51,175 nt of DNA from JAPYWM01 sp964489015. GTDB taxonomy: Bacteria > Bacteroidota > Bacteroidia > SpSt-205. Below, one piece after another: positions 1 to 8,428 of the stretch (positions are counted from its first letter, which is position 1; every line of letters begins with the position of its first letter). A program made the translations under genes and the position numbers. The stretch spans positions 1 to 51,175 of the forward strand of contig CAZAXD010000014.1 in the NCBI GenBank assembly GCA_964489015.1. The letters are read 5' to 3'. The notes beneath the pieces were generated by a model, which worked only from the letters and a program-made list of their open reading frames with translations, searched no databases and was not told the DNA's origin.

Positions 1-1335
1 ACTTCTACGACGACGTATACGTTAGAAGTTGTTTTTGTAGGAGGTTGTCGTCGGCATGATCAAGTAACCGTCACGGTGCTTCCGGCTGTGGTGGTGAGTG
101 TAGGGGGTGTGACGGATGTGAGTTGTAATGGAGGCACGAATGGGAGTGTGACGGTAAATGCGAGTGGAGGCACGCCTGGGTATGAGTATAGTATCAACGG
201 TGGGGCGACGTGGGTAGGTGGTCCTGGAGGTAGTCACACGTTTAGTGGGCTCAGTGCTGGGACGTACACGGTGATGGTGCGGGATGCGAACGGCTGTTTG
301 GCTGGTCCTCAGACTGTAGTTATAAATGAGCCGGCTCCGCTTGTGCTTGGAGTAGTTAGCATTACGAGTGCTATTTGTCGAGAGAGTGCGGATGGGGCGG
401 CGACGGTTCAAGCAAGTGGGGGGACGTCTCCCTATACCTACACGTGGGTCGGCGTAGGGAATGGCCCTACACAAAATGGACTACCGCCAGGTGATTATAT
501 GGTGGTAGTGCGGGATGCCAATGGCTGTGAAGACACCGTAATTGTCACCATTCCTTATCGAAGTTATGTGGATGCTGCGATTGTGCCGACCCAGGTAGAG
601 GGTTGTGTGCCGCTTAGCGTGCAATGGGCGGCTAACGTTAGTGGGGTTGGTCCTTATTCCTATCAGTGGAATTTGGGTGATGGTAGCTTTGTCACTGATT
701 CGGTTGTGAACTGGGTGTACACAACCGAGGGTACCTACAATGTTGTGCTCGTTGCTCGGAATGGGGATGGGTGTGCTGATACGGCTTATGCGGTGGCGCA
801 GGCGTACTTCACGCCGGTGCCGGCTTATGTGACCGAGCCGGACATTAGTCAGGACCTTGTGATGGGCACGGTGATAACCCTGACAAGCACTACGCAGGGG
901 GCTACTGGGACCCAGTGGGTTCTGCCGGGTTATGGTTCGCATAGGGGTGAGGTCTGGCAGGTACAGCTGCGAGACACGGGCGAATATTGTTTCAAGCTGC
1001 TAGTGCGTCAGGGTGTTTGTGTAGATTCGACATCAGGCTGCATCCGCATCCGAGCCCCACATATTTACATTCCGAATGCTTTTACGCCTAATGGTGATGG
1101 GGTGAACGATTATTTTGAGGTGCAAGTGTGGGGTTTGAAGGAGGCGCGATTGCGGATCTGGGACCGATGGGGCATCCTAGTATTTGACAATGGCGGTGAC
1201 ATGAGTCGACACTGGGATGGGACTTATCGCGGACAGCCTGCATCCGAGGATGCCTACACCTTCGTAATCGAGGGCAAGCTACCACCGGACGACAGACCCT
1301 TCAAGCGCTCAGGCACGGTCACGCTCGTTAGGTAG
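1..1335 (+). CDS. T9SS-secreted SprB-repeat/PKD surface protein, C-terminal part (5' end outside window)
   Basis: The reading frame is open from base 1, so only the C-terminal 444 residues are visible. In order they hold the tail of one repeat, two SprB-type repeats (about residues 30-100 and 115-185, each with an SGGT..Y.Y core and ending in RDANGC), a PKD-like domain (about 190-265, with the WNLGDGS motif), a short linker, and a C-terminal gliding-motility/type B T9SS sorting domain beginning at PNAFTPNGDGVND. Such proteins are exported through the outer membrane and act as adhesins or gliding surface proteins; which one applies here cannot be told. The coding strand is strongly G/T-biased, which creates long meaningless antisense ORFs. 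No U-rich terminator follows, only the inverted repeat listed at 1360-1402. Confidence 0.9.
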   Translation, partial: TSTTTYTLEVVFVGGCRRHDQVTVTVLPAVVVSVGGVTDVSCNGGTNGSVTVNASGGTPGYEYSINGGATWVGGPGGSHTFSGLSAGTYTVMVRDANGCLAGPQTVVINEPAPLVLGVVSITSAICRESADGAATVQASGGTSPYTYTWVGVGNGPTQNGLPPGDYMVVVRDANGCEDTVIVTIPYRSYVDAAIVPTQVEGCVPLSVQWAANVSGVGPYSYQWNLGDGSFVTDSVVNWVYTTEGTYNVVLVARNGDGCADTAYAVAQAYFTPVPAYVTEPDISQDLVMGTVITLTSTTQGATGTQWVLPGYGSHRGEVWQVQLRDTGEYCFKLLVRQGVCVDSTSGCIRIRAPHIYIPNAFTPNGDGVNDYFEVQVWGLKEARLRIWDRWGILVFDNGGDMSRHWDGTYRGQPASEDAYTFVIEGKLPPDDRPFKRSGTVTLVR

Positions 1336-1359
1336 AAAATTTGTTTTCCTTGAAGCTTT

Positions 1360-1402
1360 GGCGCTCATGCAGAGACCATTTGCCATGGCCTGCATGAGCG
1401 CC
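1360..1402. repeat. 13-bp perfect inverted repeat upstream of leuS
   Basis: GGCGCTCATGCAG (1360-1372) is repeated in inverse at 1390-1402 with a 17-base loop. It ends eight bases before the leuS -7 box, so the -33 region would fall in the loop or right arm. There is no T-run, so it is either a factor-dependent terminator for the upstream gene or an operator or attenuator-like site for leuS. Confidence 0.7.
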
Positions 1403-1409
1403 AGGCATT

Positions 1410-1417
1410 TATCTTTG
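1410..1417 (+). promoter_or_regulatory. -7 box of leuS (TATCTTTG)
   Basis: Perfect Bacteroidota TAnnTTTG box, ending six bases before the ATG at 1424. Transcription should start at or next to the start codon. Confidence 0.75.
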
Positions 1418-1423
1418 CAAAGG

Positions 1424-4210
1424 ATGGCATTTGAGGCATTGGATCGCAAGTGGCAGGCCCACTGGGAGGCAAGTGGAGCCTATGAAGTGGGAGAGCAGAC
1501 GGATAGGCCTAAGTGGTATATCTTGGATATGTTTCCGTATCCTTCTGGGGCGGGTCTGCATGTGGGGCATCCGTTGGGTTACATTGCCACGGATATCCTA
1601 GCCCGGTACAAGCGGCATCAAGGCTACGCGGTCTTGCATCCGATGGGCTTCGATGCTTTTGGGCTGCCGGCGGAAAACTATGCGCTCCGAACCGGTATTC
1701 ACCCCGCTGTCACAACCGAAAAGAATATCCAGCGTTACACGGAGCAGCTTAAGCGCATAGGACTAGGGTATGCCTGGAAGCGGGCTGTTTGCACCTCAGA
1801 CCCCAGCTATTACAAGTGGACGCAATATATCTTCCTCCTCCTCTTTGAGCACTGGTATGATCGGCGCTTAGAGCGAGCCCGGCCGATAACGGAACTGATC
1901 GAAATTTTTGAGCGACAAGGTAATGCCGGTATCGAAGCGGCCACGAATTATGGCAAAATTTTTTCGGCCGAGGACTGGAACCGTTGGGATCAGCGCCAGC
2001 GCTCGGCGGTGCTCATGCATTATCGTTTAGCCTACACAGCGGAAGGGCTCGTCAACTGGTGTCCGGCGCTTGGAACGGTGCTCGCTAACGAAGAGGTCAA
2101 AGATGGCTTATCAGAGCGAGGCGGGCATCCCGTGTATCGTATCCCCATGCGGCAGTGGTTTCTGCGAATCACCGCTTATGCGGACCGGCTTTTGGCGGGT
2201 CTGGATGAAATCGACTGGCCCGAGGCTATCAAAGAGCAGCAGCGCCACTGGATCGGCCGTTCCGAAGGGGCCTACATTTACTTCCAAGCTGCTGATCTGC
2301 CAGGCGATACCCGCATCGAAGTCTTTTCTACCCGGCCAGACACCCTATGGGGAGCTACCTTTTTAGTGCTGGCGCCCGAACACCCGCTTGTAGAGCGATT
2401 GACCGCTCCCGCTCAAAAGGAGGCTGTCGTCGCTTATCAAGCCCAGACCCAACGGCGCTTAGAGCGGGACCGGCTAGTCGGCGGGGGAGAACCCACAGGC
2501 GTCTTCTTGGGTACTTATGCGGTGCATCCTTATACGGGCGAGAAGCTGCCCATCTGGATTAGCGATTACGTGCTGATGGGGTATGGGACTGGTGCCATTA
2601 TGGCGGTGCCAGCTCATGATCGGCGGGACTGGCTTTTTGCTAAGCATTTTGGACTGCCTATCCGAAGTATCGTGGCCGGCATCTCGGCGCAGGAAGAGCC
2701 GTATGAGGAGCACAGCGGCATATTGACGGGTTCCGGCTTCCTGACAGGCTTAGCCGTGGAAGCAGCTATTCAGGAAATTCGGACCCGTCTGGCAGCAGAT
2801 GGCAAGGGACGCGCCGCCGTCCAGTATCGCTTGCGCGACGTGGTCTTTTCGCGTCAGCGGTACTGGGGCGAACCTTTCCCCATCGTTTGGCGAGACGGTA
2901 TTCCGGAGCCGGTGCAAACGCTACCGGTAGAGCTACCCGCCGTCGAGCGCTATGAGCCCACCGGTGATGGGCGTTCGCCGCTGGCTCGCATCACGGATTG
3001 GGTGCGTTTGCCTGACGGGGCCGAGCGTGAAACCGATACTATGCCCGGCTGGGCCGGCTCTAGCTGGTACTTTTTACGGTATTGCGATCCCCATAATGCG
3101 GGCGCCTTGGCCGATATAGAAAAGCTTCGATATTGGATGCCCGTCGACCTCTATGTGGGAGGGGCCGAACATGCCGTCGGGCATTTGCTGTATGCACGCT
3201 TCTGGACCCACTTTTTGCATGACCTGGGACTCGTGCCCGTGCGTGAGCCTTTCCGACGTCTCGTCAATCAGGGCATGATCCTGGGACGTTCCATCCTGAT
3301 TCACAAAAAGAAAGACGATACGGTCTTTGTGTCTGCTGATCGGATTGCCCCTGAGGATAAAGCGCAATACCTGCCGGTCCGTGTCGATGTCGGCCTTGTC
3401 GAAGACACCGCCGTCGATGTCGAAGCCTTTAGACGCTGGATGCCGGAGTACGCGACAGCCGAGTTTGTACTAGCAGAAGGCGGGAAGTTTTACGGCGAGC
3501 CGCTCGTCGAGAAAATGTCTAAGTCCTTCCATAACGTCGTGACACCAGACGAACTCTGCGAGCGCTATGGGGCCGACGCATTCCGGTTGTATGAGATGTT
3601 TCTAGGACCCCTCACCCAGACTAAGCCTTGGGACCCTCGTGGCATTCAAGGCACCTACCAGTTTCTGCGCCGCCTGTGGCGATTTCTAACGGGTGGCGAT
3701 GCAGTTCCCGCTGAAGGGCCCCTTTCCCTCACAGAAGACCCCCCTACTCGAACCGAATTGCGCCTCCTTCATACCCTCATCCAGCGCGTAACCCAGGATA
3801 TCGAGCGACTAAGCCTCAACACCTGCGTGTCTCATTTCATGAGCTTTCTCAATGAAATGCAGCGCCTGAGCTGTCGGAAGCGAGTCGTCTGGGAACCCGT
3901 CGTGATTCTTTTAGAGCCTTTTGCCCCGCATATCGCTTCAGAGCTTTGGGAAAAGATGGGCCACGCCGAGCTATTGCAGGAGGTACCTTGGCCGAGCTTC
4001 AACCCAGCTTACCTGGAGGCCGAGGAGGTTACTTATCCGGTGTCGGTGAATGGTAAGCTGCGCTTTCACCTCACCGTCGAAGCGACCCTAGCCCCAGAGG
4101 CCATAGAGGCCCTGATTCGGACTGATGAGCGTCTCCAGCGCTATACAAACGGCCAAGCTATTCGCAAGATCGTGCTGGTGCCCGGTAAAATCATCAACGT
4201 GGTAGTCTGA
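1424..4210 (+). CDS. leuS: Leucyl-tRNA synthetase
   Basis: Charges tRNA-Leu with leucine in the cytoplasm. The HIGH-type motif (HVGH, residues 46-49) and KMSKS (697-701) are intact, and the CP1 editing domain is recognisable (STRPDTLWGA, then AVPAHDRRD). An insertion after the first catalytic segment (around residues 150-200, GNAGIEAATNYG) resembles the one in other Bacteroidota LeuRS and explains the 928-residue length against about 860 in E. coli. The frame stays open upstream to 1358, but those 22 codons cover the -7 box and an inverted repeat, so the ATG at 1424 is chosen. The stop overlaps the fmt start (TGATG), indicating translational coupling. Confidence 0.97.
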   Translation: MAFEALDRKWQAHWEASGAYEVGEQTDRPKWYILDMFPYPSGAGLHVGHPLGYIATDILARYKRHQGYAVLHPMGFDAFGLPAENYALRTGIHPAVTTEKNIQRYTEQLKRIGLGYAWKRAVCTSDPSYYKWTQYIFLLLFEHWYDRRLERARPITELIEIFERQGNAGIEAATNYGKIFSAEDWNRWDQRQRSAVLMHYRLAYTAEGLVNWCPALGTVLANEEVKDGLSERGGHPVYRIPMRQWFLRITAYADRLLAGLDEIDWPEAIKEQQRHWIGRSEGAYIYFQAADLPGDTRIEVFSTRPDTLWGATFLVLAPEHPLVERLTAPAQKEAVVAYQAQTQRRLERDRLVGGGEPTGVFLGTYAVHPYTGEKLPIWISDYVLMGYGTGAIMAVPAHDRRDWLFAKHFGLPIRSIVAGISAQEEPYEEHSGILTGSGFLTGLAVEAAIQEIRTRLAADGKGRAAVQYRLRDVVFSRQRYWGEPFPIVWRDGIPEPVQTLPVELPAVERYEPTGDGRSPLARITDWVRLPDGAERETDTMPGWAGSSWYFLRYCDPHNAGALADIEKLRYWMPVDLYVGGAEHAVGHLLYARFWTHFLHDLGLVPVREPFRRLVNQGMILGRSILIHKKKDDTVFVSADRIAPEDKAQYLPVRVDVGLVEDTAVDVEAFRRWMPEYATAEFVLAEGGKFYGEPLVEKMSKSFHNVVTPDELCERYGADAFRLYEMFLGPLTQTKPWDPRGIQGTYQFLRRLWRFLTGGDAVPAEGPLSLTEDPPTRTELRLLHTLIQRVTQDIERLSLNTCVSHFMSFLNEMQRLSCRKRVVWEPVVILLEPFAPHIASELWEKMGHAELLQEVPWPSFNPAYLEAEEVTYPVSVNGKLRFHLTVEATLAPEAIEALIRTDERLQRYTNGQAIRKIVLVPGKIINVVV

Positions 4211-5139
4211 TGCGAGTTGTTTTCATGGGCAACGGGGCCTTTGGCATTCCGACCCTTCGACGCTTAGCCAATTCTTTTCATGAGGTTAGCGCTGTAATCA
4301 CCAATCCGGATAAGCCAGCCGGTCGTGGGTACCTGCCCACGTCTACACCCATTAAGGCAGAGGCCCAGCGGCTAGGATTGCCCATTTGGGAAGTAGCTCG
4401 CCTAAAGGAGCCGGACTTCATTGCGCGCTTGGCTGCGCTTCGGGCTCAGGCTTACGTAGTGGTAGCTTATCGACTGTTACCCGAAGCTATCTGGAAGCTG
4501 CCGGCTCGTGGTGCACTCAATCTGCATCCTTCGCTCCTGCCTGCTTATCGCGGTCCTGCCCCCATCCCTTGGACCATTATACACGGCGAGACCGAAACGG
4601 GTATCACGATCTTTCGCATTCGGGAGGGTATTGATACAGGTGAAATAGTCCTACAGGAGCGGTATCCGCTGCCGGTGGACTGGACAGGGGGGCAGCTAGA
4701 GCAGTTTTTAGCGGAGGTCGGAGCAGACCTGATGCTAAAGGCTTTAGAAGGCTTGGTTTCTGGCTCGTTGCGGCCCCATCCTCAGCCTGCCGTGGAGGGG
4801 GCCCCTTACGCGCCGAAGCTGGATTCAGCCCAAACCCGGCTAGTTTGGGACAAGCCTGCGCGGGCTGTGTATAACTTTATTCGGGCGCTTTCTCCCACGC
4901 CAGCGGCCTGGACGACCTTGCAGGGCCGCCGATTACAGGTGCTAGCTGCCAAGGTGCATAGCGAGCGCGCCACCCATTATCCACCTGGTACCCTCTGGCA
5001 GGAGCAGGGCATCCCTTTGGTGGCTTGTGGTGCTGGTCTCATAGAGCTGGTCGAGGTACGGCCCGAAGGCCGAAAGACCATGAGCGGCCAGGCTTTCGCT
5101 AGCGGTTTCATCCAAAAGCAAACGATCCGGCTCTCATGA
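4210..5139 (+). CDS. fmt: Methionyl-tRNA formyltransferase
   Basis: Transfers formyl from 10-formyl-THF to initiator Met-tRNA. The catalytic triad is visible: Asn104 and His106 in LNLHPSLLPAYRG, and Asp142 in GIDTGE. The N-terminal Rossmann-like domain begins MRVVFMGNGAFG, and the C-terminal OB-like domain covers about residues 205-309. Length (309 aa) is normal. The start shares one base with the leuS stop, and the stop overlaps the next gene by ATGA, giving a leuS-fmt-regulator unit. Confidence 0.96.
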   Translation: MRVVFMGNGAFGIPTLRRLANSFHEVSAVITNPDKPAGRGYLPTSTPIKAEAQRLGLPIWEVARLKEPDFIARLAALRAQAYVVVAYRLLPEAIWKLPARGALNLHPSLLPAYRGPAPIPWTIIHGETETGITIFRIREGIDTGEIVLQERYPLPVDWTGGQLEQFLAEVGADLMLKALEGLVSGSLRPHPQPAVEGAPYAPKLDSAQTRLVWDKPARAVYNFIRALSPTPAAWTTLQGRRLQVLAAKVHSERATHYPPGTLWQEQGIPLVACGAGLIELVEVRPEGRKTMSGQAFASGFIQKQTIRLS

Positions 5140-5717
5140 CGCTTGTAGAACAGCTCTTTTGGGATCTGCAGCGGATCGCCTTCTTATTTCGTCAACTGGA
5201 GTGGCAAGCAGGCTACCCTCAGGGACTTACGCCTTTGCAGCGTCAGCTTTTAGAGTTTCTCAAGCGACATCCGGACAAAGCGCGGCCCGCCTTGATAGCC
5301 AAACATCTCGGCACTCAGAAGCCTACGATCAGCTTAGGCCTTCGGCTCTTAGTTCGTAAAGGGTATGTAACGCTAGAAAGGCATGACCGGGATAAACGGG
5401 GGCGGCTAGCCCGTCTGACCCCAGCTGGTCATGCGCTGCTCGACCGGGTAGCCTTTCCCGCCCTGGAAAAAGCCCTCACGCATTTAGCGCCGGAGCAGCA
5501 GGCGGCCACCCACGAAATCTTGTACCAGTTACTAGTTCATCTCTATCGCATGGAGCTGATTCCTGCGGCAAATATGTGTGTTACTTGTCGGTTTTATCAG
5601 AGTGAGCCGCCTTTTTGTCACCATCTTCAGATACCGCTAACGCCTGCGATGCATCGAAGCGACTGTCCTGACCATCAACCCATCGCTGAGAGCTCAGCGG
5701 CCAGCGAAGCAAAGTAG
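5136..5717 (+). CDS. MarR-like winged-helix regulator with C-terminal Cys/His cluster
   Basis: Residues about 30-110 form a MarR-type winged helix (HLGTQKPTISLGLRLLVRKG as recognition helix, then the DRDKRGR wing). After the dimerisation helices a tail follows with CVTC, FCHH and DCPDH, that is four Cys and several His in about 40 residues, which looks able to bind zinc, iron or an Fe-S cluster. Such a tail suggests a metal- or redox-sensing repressor; the target is unknown. It overlaps fmt by four bases and its last 43 bases are antisense to the end of the binding-protein gene on the minus strand. Confidence 0.8.
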   Translation: MTLVEQLFWDLQRIAFLFRQLEWQAGYPQGLTPLQRQLLEFLKRHPDKARPALIAKHLGTQKPTISLGLRLLVRKGYVTLERHDRDKRGRLARLTPAGHALLDRVAFPALEKALTHLAPEQQAATHEILYQLLVHLYRMELIPAANMCVTCRFYQSEPPFCHHLQIPLTPAMHRSDCPDHQPIAESSAASEAK

Positions 5718-6466
5718 GGGGCGGCTTCAAGCTGTCGAGCGCCGTACCAGGCAAAGTAATCCCCCCGCACCACCTTCACATGAGCTGTAGGCCAAATCTG
5801 TTGAAAGCTGGGTATATGGACGGGCTTGAACGGATAAGGCTCTGTGCTCAGGAGCACCACATCTGGCCTAAGTGCCTGCGGATTTTCTAAGATAGGGTAG
5901 CGTCCTGTCAGCTGGGCTCCCAAGTTCTCTAAACCCAAGCGTTCCAGGATCGCACCGATAAAAGTGGTTCTTCCTACGGTCATGAGGGGCTTGGGCCAAA
6001 TGAGGTACAATACCTTGAGCGGCTGCTCTACGGGTCGCACTTGGGCCCATGCGCTCGTTATGGCTGTGGTGAGGGCATGGGCTGCGGCTTCTGCCTGGAT
6101 GAGCGCGCCTAAGCGGCTAATCGTTTCGAGGGACTCCTCAAAGCTCTCGTTTTTGGTGACGTATACGGGGGCTATCTTTGATAAGCCTTCAACATCCTGT
6201 AGCGTGTTTTCTTCCTTCTCGGCGATAATGAGATCTGGTTTTAGCTGAGCTACGGCTTGGAAGTCGACTTTTTTGGTGCCGCCGACGACGGCGACAAACT
6301 CGATGACCCCCTGGGGCTGGATGCAGTAACGGGTACGTCCTACGAGCCGATGTGCAGCGCCCAAAGCCCAGAGTGTCTCCGTCTGGGAGGGGCACAGGGA
6401 GACGATACGTTGGGGGTTAGTCGGTACTGGAATGAGCCGACCGAGACTGTCGCTGCTGAGCTGCAT
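5675..6466 (-). CDS. Helical-backbone metal/corrinoid substrate-binding protein (BtuF/FepB-like)
   Basis: About 263 residues. The IVSLCPSQTETLWALGA segment near the N-terminus and the GGTKKVDFQAVAQLKPDLII segment are hallmarks of the TroA-like fold that binds vitamin B12, haem or ferric siderophores for ABC import. A C-terminal segment (LRPDVVLLSTEPYPFK) completes the second lobe. No clear signal peptide is visible with the ATG at 6466, so a cytoplasmic or atypically exported form is possible. The start lies inside the end of phoH, so it is probably expressed as the last gene of the rel-phoH run. No permease or ATPase gene lies beside it. Ligand unknown. Confidence 0.8.
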   Translation of the reverse strand: MQLSSDSLGRLIPVPTNPQRIVSLCPSQTETLWALGAAHRLVGRTRYCIQPQGVIEFVAVVGGTKKVDFQAVAQLKPDLIIAEKEENTLQDVEGLSKIAPVYVTKNESFEESLETISRLGALIQAEAAAHALTTAITSAWAQVRPVEQPLKVLYLIWPKPLMTVGRTTFIGAILERLGLENLGAQLTGRYPILENPQALRPDVVLLSTEPYPFKPVHIPSFQQIWPTAHVKVVRGDYFAWYGARQLEAAPYFASLAAELSAMG

Positions 6467-7424
6467 CTTCTTCGTACAGACGCAGAATCTCACCTACGAG
6501 AGGGTGCCGTACGATGTCGGAGTCGGCCAGCCGGATGATAGCGATATCTGGCACGTTCTGCAGCAGGTTGATGGCATGCAGCAGTCCCGAGGTCTCTGGA
6601 CGCGGAAGGTCGATCTGGGTAAGGTCTCCAGTCACGACAATCTTAGAATTGTGCCCAAAGCGAGTCAAAAACATTTTCATCTGGAGACGGGTAGCGTTTT
6701 GCGCTTCGTCTAAGATGATGAAGGCGTCATTGAGGGTGCGGCCTCTCATGTAGGCTAAAGGCGCGATTTCTATGACATTTTGGGCAAGGTACTGCTCGAG
6801 CTTCTCGGCGGACAGCATTTCCTCGAGGGAGTCATATAAGGGGCGAAGGTAGGGGGCGACTTTTTCGCGGAGGTCCCCTGGCAAGAAGCCAAGACTCTCA
6901 CCCGCTTCGACGGCGGGACGCGTGAGGATGATCTTACGAATCGCTTTATCCCGAAGAGCTTTGACGGCGAAGGCCACGGCTGTGTAGGTCTTGCCAGTAC
7001 CAGCAGGGCCGATCGCAAACGTGATCGTATGCTTATGGATAGCTTCGGCCAAGCGCTGCTGCCCAGCAGTTCGAGCCACGATGACATTTCCGCCCACGGT
7101 GCGTAAGATGGGTAGCGGATAAGCGCTAGGCTCTATGGCTTCCTGCTGGGCGGATACGGTCCGCTCTTGCTGCAAGATCTCTGTCAAACGCTGGGAAGGT
7201 AGGTTGCCATGCCGTCGGACCTCGGCCACCATTTGGTCGATCAGGCGACGCAGCGCAGCCAGGGCCTCCGGCTCGCCATAAGCTTTGATACTGCTTCCGC
7301 GTGCGACGAGTTTGAGGTCCGGGTGGGCTTGTCGGAGGCGATTGAAGTTTTCGTTGCCAACGCCGTAGAAGGCCTGTAGGTCTACGTTTTGGAGTGTGAT
7401 CTCCGTCTCGTGCAAATCAGCCAT
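6417..7424 (-). CDS. phoH: PhoH-like ATPase
   Basis: 335 residues. An N-terminal KH-like region (about 5-70) precedes the PhoH ATPase domain with Walker A GPAGTGKT at 139-146, the conserved TRPAVEAGESLGFLPGDL block, and Walker B-like FIILDEAQNA. The family (PhoL/YbeZ type) is linked to RNA metabolism and ribosome maturation. The reading frame extends to a TTG at 7436, but that TTG is the end of the -7 box, so the ATG at 7424 is preferred. It overlaps the start of the downstream binding-protein gene by 50 bases. Confidence 0.93.
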   Translation of the reverse strand: MADLHETEITLQNVDLQAFYGVGNENFNRLRQAHPDLKLVARGSSIKAYGEPEALAALRRLIDQMVAEVRRHGNLPSQRLTEILQQERTVSAQQEAIEPSAYPLPILRTVGGNVIVARTAGQQRLAEAIHKHTITFAIGPAGTGKTYTAVAFAVKALRDKAIRKIILTRPAVEAGESLGFLPGDLREKVAPYLRPLYDSLEEMLSAEKLEQYLAQNVIEIAPLAYMRGRTLNDAFIILDEAQNATRLQMKMFLTRFGHNSKIVVTGDLTQIDLPRPETSGLLHAINLLQNVPDIAIIRLADSDIVRHPLVGEILRLYEEDAAQQRQSRSAHSSTD

Positions 7425-7435
7425 CGTCTTGGACA

Positions 7436-7443
7436 AAGATAAG
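7436..7443 (-). promoter_or_regulatory. -7 box of phoH (TATCTTTG)
   Basis: Perfect TAnnTTTG box in the 23-base gap behind the polyprenyl synthase stop. The ATG follows after 11 bases, giving a very short leader rather than none. Confidence 0.65.
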
Positions 7444-7447
7444 GGTT

Positions 7448-8428
7448 TCAGGTTTTTCTGAAAAGTAGGAGGCGAAAGAGCGCCCTAAGCGGCACGCGAT
7501 GGGCATAAGGCAGTTTCTCTGCGAGGAGGGAGGCCTCGTCTAGCAGGGTCTGGAGATAGCCTTCGACATAGGAGAAAGCACCGAGCGCTTCCAGCGTACG
7601 ACGCGCTTCTTGGAAGGAGCCCTGCAAGATATCGCGCTTTTGTGCGGGAGAGGCCTGTTCCAGGGCCCACAAAACCGGTAATGTGAAACGCTTTTGGCGG
7701 CGGTCGGCATCGCTGGGTTTGCCGATGGCTTGGGCGCTTGTCCAGTCTAAGAGATCGTCTCTTATCTGGAAGCCGCGACCAATCAAGCGCCCGATTTGCC
7801 GGGCCAGGGCTATGGTCGCTTCTGAGCCGCCAGCACTCCAGGCGCCCATGACACAGGTCGCCTCAAAAAGGCTTGCAGTCTTTTTGTCGATTACCGCGAA
7901 ATAGCCCTCCGGGCTGAGGTTGGCTTCGCGTATGCGCTTGAGCTGGAGGAGCTCGCCTTCGGCTAAGGCTTCGACAGCGGCCGAGGTATGGGCTAGCAGG
8001 GTATGCTGATTTTCCCTGAGGGCGAGAAGGAGTCCACGGGCGAGCAACCAGTCGCCCCACAAGACAGCAATTTTATTACCCCAAAGCCCCCGAAAGGAAA
8101 AAGAACCCCTGCGATAATCGGACTCGTCTACTACGTCATCATGCGTCAGGGTCGCATTATGCAGGATTTCGATGAGGGCCGCTCCGACAAAAGAAGCGGG
8201 CTGAATCTCCCCAGCGGCCTTAGCTATGTATAAGAGCGTAAGGGGCCGAATCTGCTTACCCTTCTGGCGAAAGTAGTACCGTAGGAGCCGCTCTAAAAGC
8301 CAGTGTTTGGGATAGACCGTCTCGCGCAGAATCTCTGCATAATACTGCTCGAAAGCCGTCCACTCGGGCAAGGCAGCCTTGAGGTCGGCTAATTTGACAG
8401 GAACGGCTGTCTGGGGGGGACCACTCAT
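7448..8428 (-). CDS. Trans-polyprenyl diphosphate synthase
   Basis: Condenses isopentenyl diphosphate with allylic diphosphates to make all-trans chains. The first Asp-rich motif DDVVDESD is at residues 97-104 and the second is DDLLDW, preceded by GRGFQIR. The KQIRP substrate-binding segment is near residue 58. In this phylum such a gene usually makes the side chain of menaquinone, which is the likely role, but chain length cannot be read from the sequence alone. The start overlaps the stop of the TerB-ABC gene (ATGA). Confidence 0.92.
   Translation of the reverse strand: MSGPPQTAVPVKLADLKAALPEWTAFEQYYAEILRETVYPKHWLLERLLRYYFRQKGKQIRPLTLLYIAKAAGEIQPASFVGAALIEILHNATLTHDDVVDESDYRRGSFSFRGLWGNKIAVLWGDWLLARGLLLALRENQHTLLAHTSAAVEALAEGELLQLKRIREANLSPEGYFAVIDKKTASLFEATCVMGAWSAGGSEATIALARQIGRLIGRGFQIRDDLLDWTSAQAIGKPSDADRRQKRFTLPVLWALEQASPAQKRDILQGSFQEARRTLEALGAFSYVEGYLQTLLDEASLLAEKLPYAHRVPLRALFRLLLFRKT

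Noticed and set aside
22..942. Two long minus-strand ORFs (150 and 153 aa) under the SprB-repeat gene
   Set aside because: They are products of the strong G/T bias of the plus-strand gene; their translations are rich in Arg, His and Thr with no domain, while the plus frame has clear SprB, PKD and sorting domains.
1358..1423. Longer leuS N-terminus
   Set aside because: The 22 extra codons cover the inverted repeat and the -7 box and do not resemble LeuRS.
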